Origin: Rhizobium sp. 18055
GTDB taxonomy: Bacteria; Pseudomonadota; Alphaproteobacteria; Rhizobiales; Rhizobiaceae
Length of the DNA stretch: 64,000 nt
Direction: 5' to 3'
Assembly (NCBI RefSeq): GCF_902706285.1
Contig: NZ_CACSKD010000005.1
Coordinates: 186,001-250,000 of the forward strand
The notes beneath the pieces were generated by a model, which had not been told where the DNA came from, ran no database searches, and saw only the letters and a list, made by a program, of their open reading frames with translations. The position numbers and the translations under genes were made by a program. Positions 10,786 to 20,207 of this stretch are shown one piece after another; positions within the stretch are counted from its first letter, which is position 1; every line of letters starts with the position of its first letter.

Positions 10786-11394
10786 GGTTTCGTCCCCCGA
10801 TAGGGACGCCGGAAGGGCCCGGCGCCCATGTTTGCGGGCGGAAAAACTCTCCCCAAAAATGGCCATTTTAAGGAAATTCATACCTAGCATATCACATTAC
10901 AACCTCAATTTACGTCGAATTGGTAGTTTCAATTTACCTAAAATGAGGTAGAAAATACTATTTTGTGAAATTCGAATTGGAATATTCACAGAAGAAATGT
11001 GGCGGGCGTTTTGTGCTGTCGGCTAGGAAATTGGGGTGCCGTGCGGTCCCCTCATTCCCGGTGCAACTTGTTGCCGCTGAACCCTGCGGGCCACCTTCTC
11101 CCCGTCGGGTAGACAATCTCCGGCAGGACAGATGATTGGCCACGCCATACGCCCTCTCTGTCCCTGCAAACTCTTCCGCCTCAGCCCGTCAGAACCCCTT
11201 GATCGCAAGCGCTTGCGCGTGCATAAGCCGCGGCGTTAGCAACATGGGCCGTTGGCCGCCGCGCGCAATCCCGACCGCAAAAGCGGCGTGTTGCAATCGG
11301 CATTGCGCGCAGATCTAAAAGTGTTACTGCGTCCTTCACGCATCGAAGAAGCGTGGCGCAGTAAAGGCCCTCCACAAGCCTAATCGAGGACATG
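10786..11394. other. 609-bp intergenic region before trpS, with AT-rich core and repeats
   Basis: No convincing gene. Bases about 10861-10990 are roughly 32% GC in a genome that is otherwise GC-rich. That core has two copies of TCAATTTAC (10905-10913, 10929-10937), two copies of TCGAATTGG (10915-10923, 10972-10980) and the dyad TACCT-N6-AGGTA (10935-10950). Bases 11038-11110 carry a degenerate copy of the CTTCTCCCC-type repeat. Bases 11324-11364 hold the hairpin listed separately. Promoters for both flanking genes must lie here. Confidence 0.6.
11324..11364. repeat. Palindromic element in the trpS leader region
   Basis: Perfect 8-bp arms TTACTGCG (11324-11331) and CGCAGTAA (11357-11364) enclose a second short stem, ACGC and GCGT. 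The layout is like a hairpin repeat I associate with rhizobial intergenic regions. It ends 30 bases before the trpS start and so would be in the mRNA leader if transcription starts upstream of it. Confidence 0.5.
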
Positions 11395-12459
11395 ATGAGC
11401 GAATTCAAGAAACTGGTTTTCTCCGGCGTTCAGCCGACCGGCAATCTCCATCTCGGCAATTATCTCGGCGCGATCCGCAAGTTCGTGGCGCTGCAGGACG
11501 GCAATGACTGCATCTATTGCGTCGTCGACATGCATGCGCTGACGGCGCAGCTGGTGCATGAGGACATGCCGAACCAGATCCGTTCGATCGCGGCCGCCTT
11601 CATCGCCGCCGGCATCGATCCGGAAAAGCATATCGTTTTCAACCAGTCGGCCGTGCCGCAGCACGCGGAACTCGCCTGGATCTTCAATTGCGTGGCGCGC
11701 ATCGGCTGGATGAACCGGATGACGCAGTTCAAGGACAAGGCCGGCAAGGACCGCGAGCAGGCCTCGCTCGGTCTCTACGCCTATCCGAGCCTGATGGCCG
11801 CCGACATTCTGGTCTATCGCGGAACCCATGTTCCCGTCGGAGACGACCAGAAGCAGCATCTCGAGCTTGCCCGCGACATCGCAATGAAGTTCAACCTCGA
11901 TTATGCCGAGCATATCCGCAAGGCGGGTTACGGGATCGACATCACCGTCGGCAACGAGCCGGTGCATGCCTATTTCCCGATGGTCGAGCCGCTGATCGAT
12001 GGTCCGGCACCGCGCGTCATGTCGCTGCGCGACGGCACCAAGAAGATGTCGAAGTCGGATCCGTCCGATCTGTCGCGCATCAACCTGATGGACGACGAGG
12101 AAACCATCTCCAAGAAAATCCGCAAGGCGAAGACCGATCCTGATGGTTTGCCAAGCGATATCGAAGGCCTGAAAGGCCGGCCGGAAGCGGACAACCTCGT
12201 CGGCATCTATGCGGCACTGGCCGACAAGAGCCGCGCCGAGGTGCTTGCCGAATTCGGCGGGCAGCAGTTCTCGGTGTTCAAGCCGGCGCTGATCGATCTG
12301 GCCGTCAACGTTCTGTCACCGATCACGTCGGAGATGCGTCGCCTGATGGCCGATACCAGCCATATCGATGCGATCCTGCGCAATGGCGGCGAGCGCGCCC
12401 GGGCGCGCGCCGAAGTGACGATGAAGGAAGTCCGCGACATCGTCGGCTTCCTCTACTAG
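11395..12459 (+). CDS. trpS: Tryptophanyl-tRNA synthetase
   Basis: Charges tRNA-Trp with tryptophan. The 354-residue class I synthetase has the HIGH-type motif in [13 protein letters not shown] near the N-terminus and KKMSKSDP in the middle (about 213-220), with a tryptophan-tRNA ligase length typical of bacteria. Two ATG codons lie in tandem at 11392 and 11395; the GAGGA at 11386-11390 is better spaced for the second. The gene stands alone after a long non-coding region and is followed by a cupin gene. Confidence 0.97.
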   Translation: MSEFKKLVFSGVQPTGNLHLGNYLGAIRKFVALQDGNDCIYCVVDMHALTAQLVHEDMPNQIRSIAAAFIAAGIDPEKHIVFNQSAVPQHAELAWIFNCVARIGWMNRMTQFKDKAGKDREQASLGLYAYPSLMAADILVYRGTHVPVGDDQKQHLELARDIAMKFNLDYAEHIRKAGYGIDITVGNEPVHAYFPMVEPLIDGPAPRVMSLRDGTKKMSKSDPSDLSRINLMDDEETISKKIRKAKTDPDGLPSDIEGLKGRPEADNLVGIYAALADKSRAEVLAEFGGQQFSVFKPALIDLAVNVLSPITSEMRRLMADTSHIDAILRNGGERARARAEVTMKEVRDIVGFLY

Positions 12460-12568
12460 CAGATCAGCAAACCAGAGATCCGGGCGACCAGTTCGCCCGG
12501 TTTCGGCGGCCGGTCTTGTCGAACCAAAGACGACAGCGTACTCTCCTTCCAGCTGTGAGGAGGCTAAG

Positions 12569-12994
12569 ATGCGCGACCGCAACCTCATTCAGATCGGCAT
12601 GATGGAGGTCCGCTTCCTGATCGATGAAGATCAGAGTTCGGAAAGCCTGGTGATGTTCGAATTCGTGGTGCCCTACCAGTCGCGGGTGCCGGCAGCGCAT
12701 TTCCACAGCGATGTCGATGAGGTGATCTACGGTCTCTCCGGCACGATGACGACCACGGTCGACGGCGAGCGATGCGAGGTTCGGCCCGGCGATACGATAT
12801 TCATCCCGCGCGGCGTGGTTCACACCCACGAAAACCTGCACCATGAAACCGCCCGCGCGCTGATCACCATGACGCCCGGCCTGATCGGCCGGCGGTTCTT
12901 CGAGGAAATCGCCTCGGCGATCAACGTGGTCGGCAAGCCCGATATCGAGCACGTCAAGGAAATCATGCTGCTCTACGGGCTGGTACCGGCCTGA
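12569..12994 (+). CDS. Cupin-domain protein
   Basis: A 141-residue single-domain cupin. The first cupin motif is seen in PAAHFHSDVDEVIYGLSGTMTTTVDG (two histidines and a glutamate, the usual metal ligands) and the second in RPGDTIFIPRGVVHTHENL (further histidines). Such proteins are metal-dependent enzymes or small-molecule binders; no substrate can be assigned. A strong ribosome-binding site, GAGGAGG (12557-12563), sits 5 bases before ATG. It lies between trpS and a UspA gene, neither of which suggests a pathway. Confidence 0.85.
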   Translation: MRDRNLIQIGMMEVRFLIDEDQSSESLVMFEFVVPYQSRVPAAHFHSDVDEVIYGLSGTMTTTVDGERCEVRPGDTIFIPRGVVHTHENLHHETARALITMTPGLIGRRFFEEIASAINVVGKPDIEHVKEIMLLYGLVPA

Positions 12995-13087
12995 TCCCAC
13001 CTCTGCCAGACGCGTGACGGCCGCCGACCGGTTTGCGGCAAAACGGGGACTTGCAAATTTTCCGGATCGCGTGTCAGAGTCCGCTCC

Positions 13088-13579
13088 ATGGTATCAACAC
13101 GACTCTCACGGCTCGAAGGTCACCGCCGCAAGTTCATGGCCGTGATCGATGACACGCCCGAATGCCAGCGCGCCGTCCATTATGCCGGCCGGCGTGCGAA
13201 AAATTCCAATGGCGGCCTCGTGCTCGTCTACATCATCCCCGACGGCGATTTCCAGCAGTGGCTGGGCGTCGAGGAGATCATGCGGGCCGAAGCGCGCGAA
13301 GAGGCAGAAGCCATCGTGGCAAAATCGGCGCAGCTGGTGCGCGAGATGATCGGCATCGAGCCGGAGATGGTCATTCGCGAGGGCAGTGCCGCCGAGCAGA
13401 TCAATGCCGTCATCGAGGAGGATCGCGACATCGCCATCCTGGTGCTGGCCGCAAGTTCCGCCAAGGAGGGACCGGGGCCGCTGGTCTCGTCGGTCGCCGG
13501 TCGCGGGGCCGCCTTCCCGATCCCGGTCACGGTGTTGCCGGATACACTGAGCGACGAGGAACTGGATGCGTTGGCATAA
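13088..13579 (+). CDS. Universal stress protein (UspA family)
   Basis: A 163-residue single Usp domain: an N-terminal strand (KFMAVIDDTPECQRAVHYAGRRA), a middle helix-rich section, and a C-terminal IAILVLAASS strand. The usual ATP-binding glycine pattern before the last strand is poorly kept (KEGPGPLVSSVAGRGAAFPIPV), so it may belong to the group that does not bind ATP. The role is general stress protection and cannot be narrowed. No obvious operon partner. Confidence 0.85.
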   Translation: MVSTRLSRLEGHRRKFMAVIDDTPECQRAVHYAGRRAKNSNGGLVLVYIIPDGDFQQWLGVEEIMRAEAREEAEAIVAKSAQLVREMIGIEPEMVIREGSAAEQINAVIEEDRDIAILVLAASSAKEGPGPLVSSVAGRGAAFPIPVTVLPDTLSDEELDALA

Positions 13580-13702
13580 AGCGCTTTCTTGAGTATCAGT
13601 CTCTTGAATAGAAGCGCCAAACGGCTTATTTTCACTTTTGAAGAATTCTAAAGACGACATCTAGAGACGGCGTGGGCGCTCGCCTGCCGCACGGAGACAA
13701 AA

Positions 13703-14269
13703 ATGTTCATCCAGACCGAAGCCACGCCGAACCCATCCACGCAGAAGTTCCTGCCGGGCAAGATCGTCATGGAAAACGGCACGGCCGAATTCCGCAATCG
13801 CGACGAGGCAAACGCTTCGCCGCTGGCAGCACGGCTGTTTGAAATTCCAGGCGTCACCGGCGTCTATTTCGGCTACGACTTCATCAGCGTATCCAAGGAA
13901 GACCAGGAGTGGCAGCACCTGAAGCCCGCCATTCTCGGCTCGATCATGGAGCATTTCATGTCGGGCAAGCCCGTCATGGGCGCTGCCTCGGTGCTTGGCG
14001 AAGCGACGGATGCCGATGGCGAGTTCTTCGACGAAGGCGACGAGACGATCGTCCTGACCATTAAGGAACTGCTGGAGACGCGCGTGCGCCCGGCGGTTGC
14101 CCAGGATGGCGGCGACATCACCTTCCGCGGTTTCAAGGACGGCACCGTCTACCTCAACATGAAAGGCTCGTGCGCAGGTTGCCCGTCTTCGACGGCAACG
14201 CTGAAGCACGGCGTCCAGAATTTGCTGCGCCATTTCGTGCCCGAGGTCCAGGAAGTCGAAGCCGTCTGA
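13703..14269 (+). CDS. NfuA-like iron-sulfur cluster carrier (Nfu N-terminal plus NifU C-terminal domain)
   Basis: Carries Fe-S clusters to target proteins. The N-terminal Nfu_N domain (about 1-88) begins MFIQTEATPNPSTQKFLPG, the form also seen in mitochondrial NFU1 and alphaproteobacteria. The C-terminal NifU domain (about 118-185) has the cluster-binding C-x-x-C at C157 and C160 in GSCAGCPSS. It is 188 residues long. GGAG lies about 6 bases before the start. The gene precedes tsaB. Confidence 0.92.
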   Translation: MFIQTEATPNPSTQKFLPGKIVMENGTAEFRNRDEANASPLAARLFEIPGVTGVYFGYDFISVSKEDQEWQHLKPAILGSIMEHFMSGKPVMGAASVLGEATDADGEFFDEGDETIVLTIKELLETRVRPAVAQDGGDITFRGFKDGTVYLNMKGSCAGCPSSTATLKHGVQNLLRHFVPEVQEVEAV

Positions 14270-14363
14270 CGCCCTGAACCGACATTCGCGATAACGCAGC
14301 GTTTGCAAGCGTGGCGTGGCGATGTATGGACAGTCAGGAACGTTTTATTCGGATATTGATGCC

Positions 14364-15023
14364 ATGATCATACTGGCGCTCGACACCGCAGGTGTGGATT
14401 GCGCTGCCGCTCTCTTTGACAGCGGCAGAAATACGGTGCTGGGGGAGGCATCGGACATGATCGGCAAGGGGCATGCTGAACATCTGATGGGGATCATCGA
14501 TCGCGCGCTGGACCAGGCGGGCGTGACCTTGTCCGCCGTCGAGCGCATTGCCGTCACCGTCGGTCCCGGCTCCTTCACAGGCATTCGCGTCGGCGTGGCT
14601 GCGGCCCGCGGCTTTGCCCTTTCGCTCGGTGTTCCCGCCGTCGGCATTTCGACGCTTGCGGTGATGGCTGCGGCCGAACAGCTCCGCGCGCCCGGATATC
14701 CGGTGCTGGCCGCGATGGATGCCAAGCGCAACGAAATCTACCTGCAGGCCTTCGATGCCGATGGCGCGCCGCGCGATGAAGCCCGCGCCGTCACCGTCGA
14801 AGAGGCGCAGGCTTTTGCCGCAACGTTTGACGGCGCGATCACCGGTTCTGCGACGCCGTTGCTGCGACCGGACACGACCGGCGATCATGCCAACCATTTC
14901 CCGATTTCCATCGCGGCGCGCCTTGGCGCTGCCGCCGATCCCTCTTCCGGAAAGCCGAAGCCACTTTATCTGCGCGGACCCGACGCCAAGCCGCAGGCCG
15001 GGTTTGCGATTGCGCGAGTATGA
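14364..15023 (+). CDS. tsaB: tRNA threonylcarbamoyladenosine biosynthesis protein TsaB
   Basis: Partner of TsaD and TsaE in making t6A at position 37 of ANN-decoding tRNAs. The 219-residue ASKHA-fold protein starts MIILALDTAGVDCAAALF and has VTVGPGSFTGIRVGVAAARG, the family hallmark. Start 14364 is preferred over an upstream in-frame ATG (14316) because the fold begins at MIILALDT. The stop overlaps the rimI start by 4 bases, so the two are translationally coupled. Confidence 0.95.
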   Translation: MIILALDTAGVDCAAALFDSGRNTVLGEASDMIGKGHAEHLMGIIDRALDQAGVTLSAVERIAVTVGPGSFTGIRVGVAAARGFALSLGVPAVGISTLAVMAAAEQLRAPGYPVLAAMDAKRNEIYLQAFDADGAPRDEARAVTVEEAQAFAATFDGAITGSATPLLRPDTTGDHANHFPISIAARLGAAADPSSGKPKPLYLRGPDAKPQAGFAIARV

Positions 15024-15520
15024 CCATGCTGGAATCCTATCTGACGCTGAAGGCCGAGTTCGAAATCATCCCGATGGATGCCGATGACTGCCGCGCGGTC
15101 TCCATCCTGCATGGAGAACGCTTTGCCCGCCCCTGGGGCGATGGAGAGTTCTACAGCCTGTTGACACAGAGCAACGTCTTCGGCTTCGTGGCACGCCAGA
15201 CCAACGCGTTTCTGAAGAAGCCGCTGCCCGGCTTCGTGCTGGCGCGCGAGGTTGCCGGCGAGGCGGAAATCCTGACGGTCGCGGTGCAGGCGAAAGTCGA
15301 ACGATCCGGTCTCGGCTGGCGGCTGATGCAGGCAGCGATGCGCGAGGCCAAGCAGCGCGGCGGCGAAAGCATCTTCCTCGAGGTCGATGCGGGCAACGTC
15401 TCGGCACTCGGTCTCTACCGCAAGCTCGGCTTCGACCAGGTCGGAGAACGGCGTGGATACTACAAGGATGTGAGCGGTGCCGTTTCCACGGCGCTTGTCA
15501 TGAAGCGCGTTCTTCGCTAG
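15020..15520 (+). CDS. rimI: Ribosomal-protein-alanine N-acetyltransferase RimI (GNAT)
   Basis: GNAT-fold acetyltransferase; RimI acetylates the N-terminus of ribosomal protein S18. Residues 75-130 hold the acetyl-CoA segment: LTVAVQAKVERSGLGWRLMQ, with the glycine-containing R-x-x-G-x-G/A-like loop, followed by IFLEVDAGNVSALGLYRKLGF. The ATG lies inside the tsaB stop (ATGA overlap). The tsaB-rimI pairing is common in bacteria and supports the RimI name, although the true substrate is not shown by sequence. Confidence 0.88.
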   Translation: MTMLESYLTLKAEFEIIPMDADDCRAVSILHGERFARPWGDGEFYSLLTQSNVFGFVARQTNAFLKKPLPGFVLAREVAGEAEILTVAVQAKVERSGLGWRLMQAAMREAKQRGGESIFLEVDAGNVSALGLYRKLGFDQVGERRGYYKDVSGAVSTALVMKRVLR

Positions 15521-15556
15521 TTCCGTTTTGACACGTTGACTATCGGAAGGCGCCTC

Positions 15557-15985
15557 ATGACAGAAGTGGCCAAAACCCTTGAGGATCTCTGCACCGAGCG
15601 CGGCATGCGAATGACCGAGCAGCGCCGCGTCATTGCGCGCATTCTCGAAGAATCCGAAGACCACCCTGATGTCGAGGAACTCTATCGCCGTTCGGTGAAG
15701 GTCGATGCCAAGATCTCGATCTCCACGGTCTATCGCACGGTCAAGCTGTTCGAGGACGCCGGCATCATCGCCCGCCACGATTTCCGCGACGGCCGCTCGC
15801 GCTACGAGACCGTGCCGGAAGAGCATCACGACCACCTGATCGACCTGAAGACCGGCATCGTCATCGAGTTCCGCTCGCCCGAGATCGAGGCGCTGCAGGA
15901 GCGGATTGCCCGCGAGCACGGCTTTACGCTGGTCGATCACCGGCTCGAACTCTACGGCATACCGCTGAAGAAGGACGATCACTGA
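15557..15985 (+). CDS. mur: Fur-family metal regulator (Mur type of rhizobia)
   Basis: DNA-binding repressor that senses divalent metal. The 142-residue protein has the winged-helix part (RMTEQRRVIARILEE, ISISTVYRTVKLFEDAGI) and the histidine-rich dimer domain (PEEHHDHLIDLKTG, REHGFTLVDHRLELYG). In Rhizobium and Sinorhizobium the close Fur homologue next to rimI works as Mur, a manganese-responsive repressor of sitABCD or mntH, while iron control is done by RirA. The start at 15557 is set by GGAAGG (15545-15550); an upstream in-frame start at 15536 lacks such a site. Confidence 0.9.
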   Translation: MTEVAKTLEDLCTERGMRMTEQRRVIARILEESEDHPDVEELYRRSVKVDAKISISTVYRTVKLFEDAGIIARHDFRDGRSRYETVPEEHHDHLIDLKTGIVIEFRSPEIEALQERIAREHGFTLVDHRLELYGIPLKKDDH

Positions 15986-16006
15986 GGTCATGAACGCAGC
16001 CGCGGA

Positions 16007-16816
16007 GTGCTCGATTTGATCGCATGGCTGCGCGTTGCCTTCGCCGGCATCGCCATTCTCATTGTCAGCCTGTTGCTCATGCCGTGGCAACTGCTCGCGC
16101 TGCGCTTTGACTGGAAGCTGCGGCGCTGGCTGCCGCGCATCTGGCACCGGATCATCTGCTACTGCCTCGGTATCCGGGTGCGGGTCCATGGGCAGATGGA
16201 AACCCACCGGCCGCTGATGCTTTGCGCCAACCATTCCTCGTGGATGGACATCATGGTGCTGTCATCGATCGCCGACGTCGCCTTCATCGCCAAGAACGAG
16301 GTGCGCGACTGGCCGATCTTCGGGACGCTCGCCAAACTGCAGAAGAGCGTGTTCGTGGTGCGCGAGGAAAAGCGCAATACCGGCAACCAGGTGAACGAGA
16401 TCGCCGCCCGCATGGCCGATGGCGAGATCGTCGTTTTGTTTCCCGAGGGTACGACATCCGACGGCAACCGGCTGCTGGAGGTGAAATCCTCGCTGTTCGG
16501 GGCTGCCGCGATGGCGGTTCCGGCGTCGCCGACGGGCACCGTCATCGTGCAGCCGGTGGCCGTTGCCTATACCGGCGTGCACGGCCTGCCGATGGGTCGC
16601 TATCACCGGCCACTGGCCTCCTGGCCCGGCGATGTCGAGATGCTGCCGCACCTGAAGGACATGCTGCGCTGCGGCGCCTTCGAGGTGGACGTCTATTTCG
16701 GAGAGGCGGTCACCTATGGCGCCGAGACCAACCGCAAGCAGGTCAGCGCGACGATTGCCAAGCGCATCCGCACCCTGCTGGCCGATGGGCTGCGCGGGCG
16801 GAATCCCGCCAGCTAG
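16007..16816 (+). CDS. plsC: 1-acyl-sn-glycerol-3-phosphate acyltransferase
   Basis: Acylates lysophosphatidic acid to phosphatidic acid in the inner membrane. At 269 residues, it has an N-terminal membrane helix (about 8-30), the catalytic H-x4-D motif NHSSWMD (H76, D81) and the substrate motif FPEGT (145-149). A GTG start is likely; an in-frame TTG three codons later is an alternative, and neither has a strong ribosome-binding site. It follows mur by 21 bases and may be co-transcribed with it. Confidence 0.92.
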   Translation: MLDLIAWLRVAFAGIAILIVSLLLMPWQLLALRFDWKLRRWLPRIWHRIICYCLGIRVRVHGQMETHRPLMLCANHSSWMDIMVLSSIADVAFIAKNEVRDWPIFGTLAKLQKSVFVVREEKRNTGNQVNEIAARMADGEIVVLFPEGTTSDGNRLLEVKSSLFGAAAMAVPASPTGTVIVQPVAVAYTGVHGLPMGRYHRPLASWPGDVEMLPHLKDMLRCGAFEVDVYFGEAVTYGAETNRKQVSATIAKRIRTLLADGLRGRNPAS

Positions 16817-16887
16817 GTTGCATTGCCGAAGTCTACGCTATTCAGTAGGTTTGAGGCACTGACCAACCGCAAAGCGCTCGTGGGACC

Positions 16888-17169
16888 ATGACAAACTCCA
16901 AAGCCAGTAAGGGCACGGATTGGGCACGGATTGACGCACTCTCGGATGACGAGATCGAGCGGATTGCCGAAACCGACGCCGACAACCCGGCCAGCAAGGC
17001 AGCCGACTGGGCGGATGCGACGGTTGGTCTTCCGCCGCTGAAAGCACCCGTGAACGCCAAGTTCGATGCCGATGTCGTGGCGTGGTTCAAATCTCAGGGG
17101 CGCGGCTACCAGACCCGGATGAACGCCGTTCTCAGGATGTACATGGAACGCCACAAGAAGACGGGATAA
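16888..17169 (+). CDS. Solitary BrnA-type (DUF4415) antitoxin-like protein
   Basis: A 93-residue charged protein. Its C-terminal half (KAPVNAKFDADVVAWFKSQG, then RGYQTRMNAVLRMYMERH) matches the ribbon-helix-helix DNA-binding part of BrnA/DUF4415 antitoxins. Classic BrnT-BrnA modules have the toxin gene immediately upstream, but only 71 bases separate this gene from plsC and they hold no ORF. The next gene is miaB. It is therefore an orphan antitoxin, or a regulator derived from one. The ribosome-binding site is weak. Confidence 0.8.
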   Translation: MTNSKASKGTDWARIDALSDDEIERIAETDADNPASKAADWADATVGLPPLKAPVNAKFDADVVAWFKSQGRGYQTRMNAVLRMYMERHKKTG

Positions 17170-17211
17170 GAATCCCTTTTCTCCTTGAGCAAAAACCACT
17201 AAATAGCCGGC

Positions 17212-18621
17212 ATGACCCAGGACACCGCCCTCCTTCCCGCCCCGGAGACCAATCTCCGTGATGGCAGCAACAGCCGCAAGGTTTTCATCAAGACCTACGG
17301 CTGTCAGATGAACGTCTATGATTCCACGCGGATGAGCGATGCTCTTGCCCGCGACGGCTATGAGCCGACGGAGGACATGGAAGAAGCCGATCTGGTTCTG
17401 CTCAACACCTGTCATATCCGCGAGAAGGCGGCCGAGAAGGTTTACTCGGCGCTCGGGCGGTTGCGCGACATGAAGACGGAGCGCCAGAAGCAGGGCCGCG
17501 AGTTCATGATCGGCGTTGCCGGTTGCGTGGCGCAGGCCGAGGGCGAGGAAATTCTGCGCCGGGCGCCTTCCGTCGATGTCGTCATCGGGCCGCAGACCTA
17601 TCACCGGCTGCCGGAGGCGCTGCGGAAGGCGAAGGAAGGCCAGCGGATCGTCGATACGGAATATGCGCTGGAAGACAAGTTCGAGCATCTGCCGATTGCC
17701 GACAAGGCGAAGATCCGGGCGCGCGGCGTCACTGCATTCCTGACGGTGCAGGAAGGTTGTGACAAGTTCTGCACCTTCTGCGTGGTGCCGTATACGCGCG
17801 GCTCGGAAGTGTCGCGCTCGGTCAAGCAGATCGTCGAAGAGGCCGAGAAGCTGGTCGATGGCGGCGTGCGCGAGATCACGCTGCTCGGCCAGAACGTCAA
17901 TGCCTGGCATGGTGTCGGCGCCAATGGCGAGGAGTGGACGCTGGGCGACCTGCTCTACCGGCTGGCCGAAATCCCCGGTCTGGCGCGTCTTCGCTATACC
18001 ACCAGCCATCCGCGCGACATGGATGACCGGCTGATCGAGGCGCACCGTGATTTGCGCGCGCTGATGCCTTATCTGCACCTACCGGTGCAGGCGGGCTCCG
18101 ACCGGATCCTGAAGGCGATGAACCGAAGGCATACGGCGGCTGAATATCTGACGCTGGTCGAGCGCATCCGCGCGGCGCGGCCCGATATCGCGCTGTCCGG
18201 CGATTTCATCGTCGGTTTTCCGGGGGAGACAGATCAGGATTTTGAGGATACACTGTGTCTAGTGGAGAAAGTCCGCTACGCGCAGGCCTTCTCCTTCAAA
18301 TACTCGACACGCCCGGGTACGCCCGGTGCGGACTTGAAGGACCAGGTGCCCGAAGAGATCAAGGCAAAACGGCTTGAACGCCTGCAGGCGCTTCTTTTGA
18401 AGCAGCAGCAGGAATTTGCCGAATCCTGTGTCGGAAAAACCATCGAACTGTTGCTTGAAAAGCCCGGTCGCATGTCTCAACAACTTATCGGCCGTTCTCC
18501 CTGGCTTCAGTCGGTGAATGTTGATGCAAAAGAATCGCAAATCGGTGACATTATTAAAGTGCGAATCACAGGAACCGGAACCAACAGCCTGTTTGCCGAG
18601 ATTGCAGGGGCTGAGGTTTAA
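17212..18621 (+). CDS. miaB: tRNA-2-methylthio-N6-dimethylallyladenosine synthase
   Basis: Radical-SAM enzyme that adds the methylthio group to i6A37 in tRNAs. The N-terminal MTTase domain has its three cluster cysteines C31 (TYGCQMN), C67 (NTCHIREKA) and C105 (AGCVAQ). The radical-SAM triad C-x3-C-x2-C is C183, C187 and C190, and a TRAM domain forms the C-terminus. It has full length (469 residues). It heads the conserved group miaB-phoH-ybeY-corC-lnt. Confidence 0.97.
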   Translation: MTQDTALLPAPETNLRDGSNSRKVFIKTYGCQMNVYDSTRMSDALARDGYEPTEDMEEADLVLLNTCHIREKAAEKVYSALGRLRDMKTERQKQGREFMIGVAGCVAQAEGEEILRRAPSVDVVIGPQTYHRLPEALRKAKEGQRIVDTEYALEDKFEHLPIADKAKIRARGVTAFLTVQEGCDKFCTFCVVPYTRGSEVSRSVKQIVEEAEKLVDGGVREITLLGQNVNAWHGVGANGEEWTLGDLLYRLAEIPGLARLRYTTSHPRDMDDRLIEAHRDLRALMPYLHLPVQAGSDRILKAMNRRHTAAEYLTLVERIRAARPDIALSGDFIVGFPGETDQDFEDTLCLVEKVRYAQAFSFKYSTRPGTPGADLKDQVPEEIKAKRLERLQALLLKQQQEFAESCVGKTIELLLEKPGRMSQQLIGRSPWLQSVNVDAKESQIGDIIKVRITGTGTNSLFAEIAGAEV

Positions 18622-18639
18622 CCCAAGGAGCTCGACCGC

Positions 18640-19692
18640 TTGAACGGACAAGAATTGGTTTCTTCTTCACCGCGCCACCCACGCATCGCGAGCGACGCCA
18701 ATCACTTTATTCTGACGTTCGAAAACAATCGGTTCGCCAGCGAACTGTTTGGTCAATTCGACCAGAACCTCAAGCTGCTCGAGGAACGCCTGAATATCGA
18801 CGCGCGAGCGCGGGGCAACTCCGTTGTGATCTCCGGCGACATCGTCACCACCAATCAGGCGCGACGCACGCTCGATTATCTCTATGAGAAACTGCAGAAA
18901 GGCGGCAGCGTGGAACGATCCGACGTCGAAGGCGCAATCCGTATGGCCGTTGCTGCCGACGATCAGCTAAGCCTGCCGACGATGGAGAAAAAGGCCAAGC
19001 TGACCATGGCCCAGGTCTCCACCCGCAAGAAGACCATCATTGCCCGCACGCCGACCCAGGATGCCTATCTCAGGGCGCTGGAGCGCGCCGAGCTGGTGTT
19101 CGGCTGCGGTCCGGCCGGTACCGGCAAGACCTATCTTGCCGTCGCCCACGCCACCCAGCTTCTGGAACGCGGCGTCGTCGAGAAGATCATCCTGTCCCGC
19201 CCGGCCGTCGAAGCCGGCGAGCGCCTGGGCTTCCTGCCCGGCGACATGAAGGAAAAGGTCGATCCGTATCTGCGCCCGCTCTATGACGCGCTCTACGACA
19301 TGATGCCGGCCGACAAGGTCGATCGTGCCATCACCGCCGGCGTCATCGAAATCGCGCCGCTTGCCTTCATGCGTGGACGGACGCTCGCCAACGCGGCCGT
19401 CATCCTCGACGAGGCGCAGAACACCACATCGATGCAGATGAAGATGTTCCTGACCCGCCTCGGCGAAAATTCACGGATGATCGTCACCGGCGACCCGAGC
19501 CAGATCGACTTGCCGCGCGGCATCAAATCCGGCCTCGTGGAGGCCCTGCAGCTGCTGAACGACGTCGAGGGCATCTCGATCATCCGCTTCAAGGACGTCG
19601 ATATCGTGCGCCATCCGCTCGTCGGCCGGATCGTCCGGGCCTACGATGCGACCTATGCAGTTGATACAGGCGAGGCGATCCGACAGGACTGA
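18640..19692 (+). CDS. phoH: PhoH-like ATPase (YbeZ)
   Basis: P-loop ATPase and putative RNA helicase that works with YbeY in RNA processing. The 350 residues show Walker A GPAGTGKT (157-164) and Walker B VILDEAQN (254-261). Translation probably starts at TTG 18640, since AAGGAG lies at 18625-18630 with 9-base spacing and no ATG fits. Its stop overlaps the ybeY start by one base (TGATG), showing coupling. The phoH name is historical; no phosphate-control signal was seen. Confidence 0.93.
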   Translation: MNGQELVSSSPRHPRIASDANHFILTFENNRFASELFGQFDQNLKLLEERLNIDARARGNSVVISGDIVTTNQARRTLDYLYEKLQKGGSVERSDVEGAIRMAVAADDQLSLPTMEKKAKLTMAQVSTRKKTIIARTPTQDAYLRALERAELVFGCGPAGTGKTYLAVAHATQLLERGVVEKIILSRPAVEAGERLGFLPGDMKEKVDPYLRPLYDALYDMMPADKVDRAITAGVIEIAPLAFMRGRTLANAAVILDEAQNTTSMQMKMFLTRLGENSRMIVTGDPSQIDLPRGIKSGLVEALQLLNDVEGISIIRFKDVDIVRHPLVGRIVRAYDATYAVDTGEAIRQD

Positions 19693-20207
19693 TGGCCGAG
19701 CTCGATATACAGATCAGCATCGAGGAGGGCGAATGGCCCTCCGAGGAAGCCTTGCATTCACTGGCGGAACGCGTGCTCGAAACGGCCGCCGCCTATCTGC
19801 GCGAAATCGAGAAGCAGCCATTTCCGAAGATGGCGCCCGAAATCTCGTTTGTCTTCACCGACGATGCCTCCATCCAGGACATCAATGCGGAATGGCGCGG
19901 CAAGGACAAGCCGACCAACGTGCTGTCGTTCCCCGCTTTCCCGGTTCAGCCGGGCAAGGTGCCGGGGCCGATGCTGGGCGACATCATCATCGCGCGCGAA
20001 ACCGTCGGGCGCGAAGCCGTCGAGCTGGAAAAGAGCTTCGACGACCACCTGACCCACCTAATGGTGCACGGCTTCTTGCATCTCTTCGGCTACGATCATA
20101 ATAATGATACCGAAGCCGAGATAATGGAGGGGCTGGAGACTCGCATTCTGGCGAAACTCGGCCTATCTGACCCATACGAGGGTCAAGACCTTAAAATGGA
20201 ACCATGA
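19692..20207 (+). CDS. ybeY: Endoribonuclease YbeY
   Basis: Zinc-dependent endoribonuclease needed for 16S rRNA 3'-end maturation and ribosome quality control. The signature H-x3-H-x5-H is complete in [11 protein letters not shown] (H126, H130, H136), and the upstream [10 protein letters not shown] segment is also typical. It is 171 residues long. It overlaps phoH by one base and corC by four, so the three genes form a tight operon. Confidence 0.96.
   Translation: MAELDIQISIEEGEWPSEEALHSLAERVLETAAAYLREIEKQPFPKMAPEISFVFTDDASIQDINAEWRGKDKPTNVLSFPAFPVQPGKVPGPMLGDIIIARETVGREAVELEKSFDDHLTHLMVHGFLHLFGYDHNNDTEAEIMEGLETRILAKLGLSDPYEGQDLKMEP

Noticed and set aside
10786..11394. tRNA gene or small RNA in the long gap before trpS
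   Set aside because: No cloverleaf-compatible arms or T-loop consensus (GGTTCGAnTC) were found. The structured part is a simple hairpin repeat.
16817..16887. Hidden brnT toxin upstream of the BrnA-type gene
   Set aside because: Only 71 bases are available and no open frame fits; brnT needs about 280 bases.
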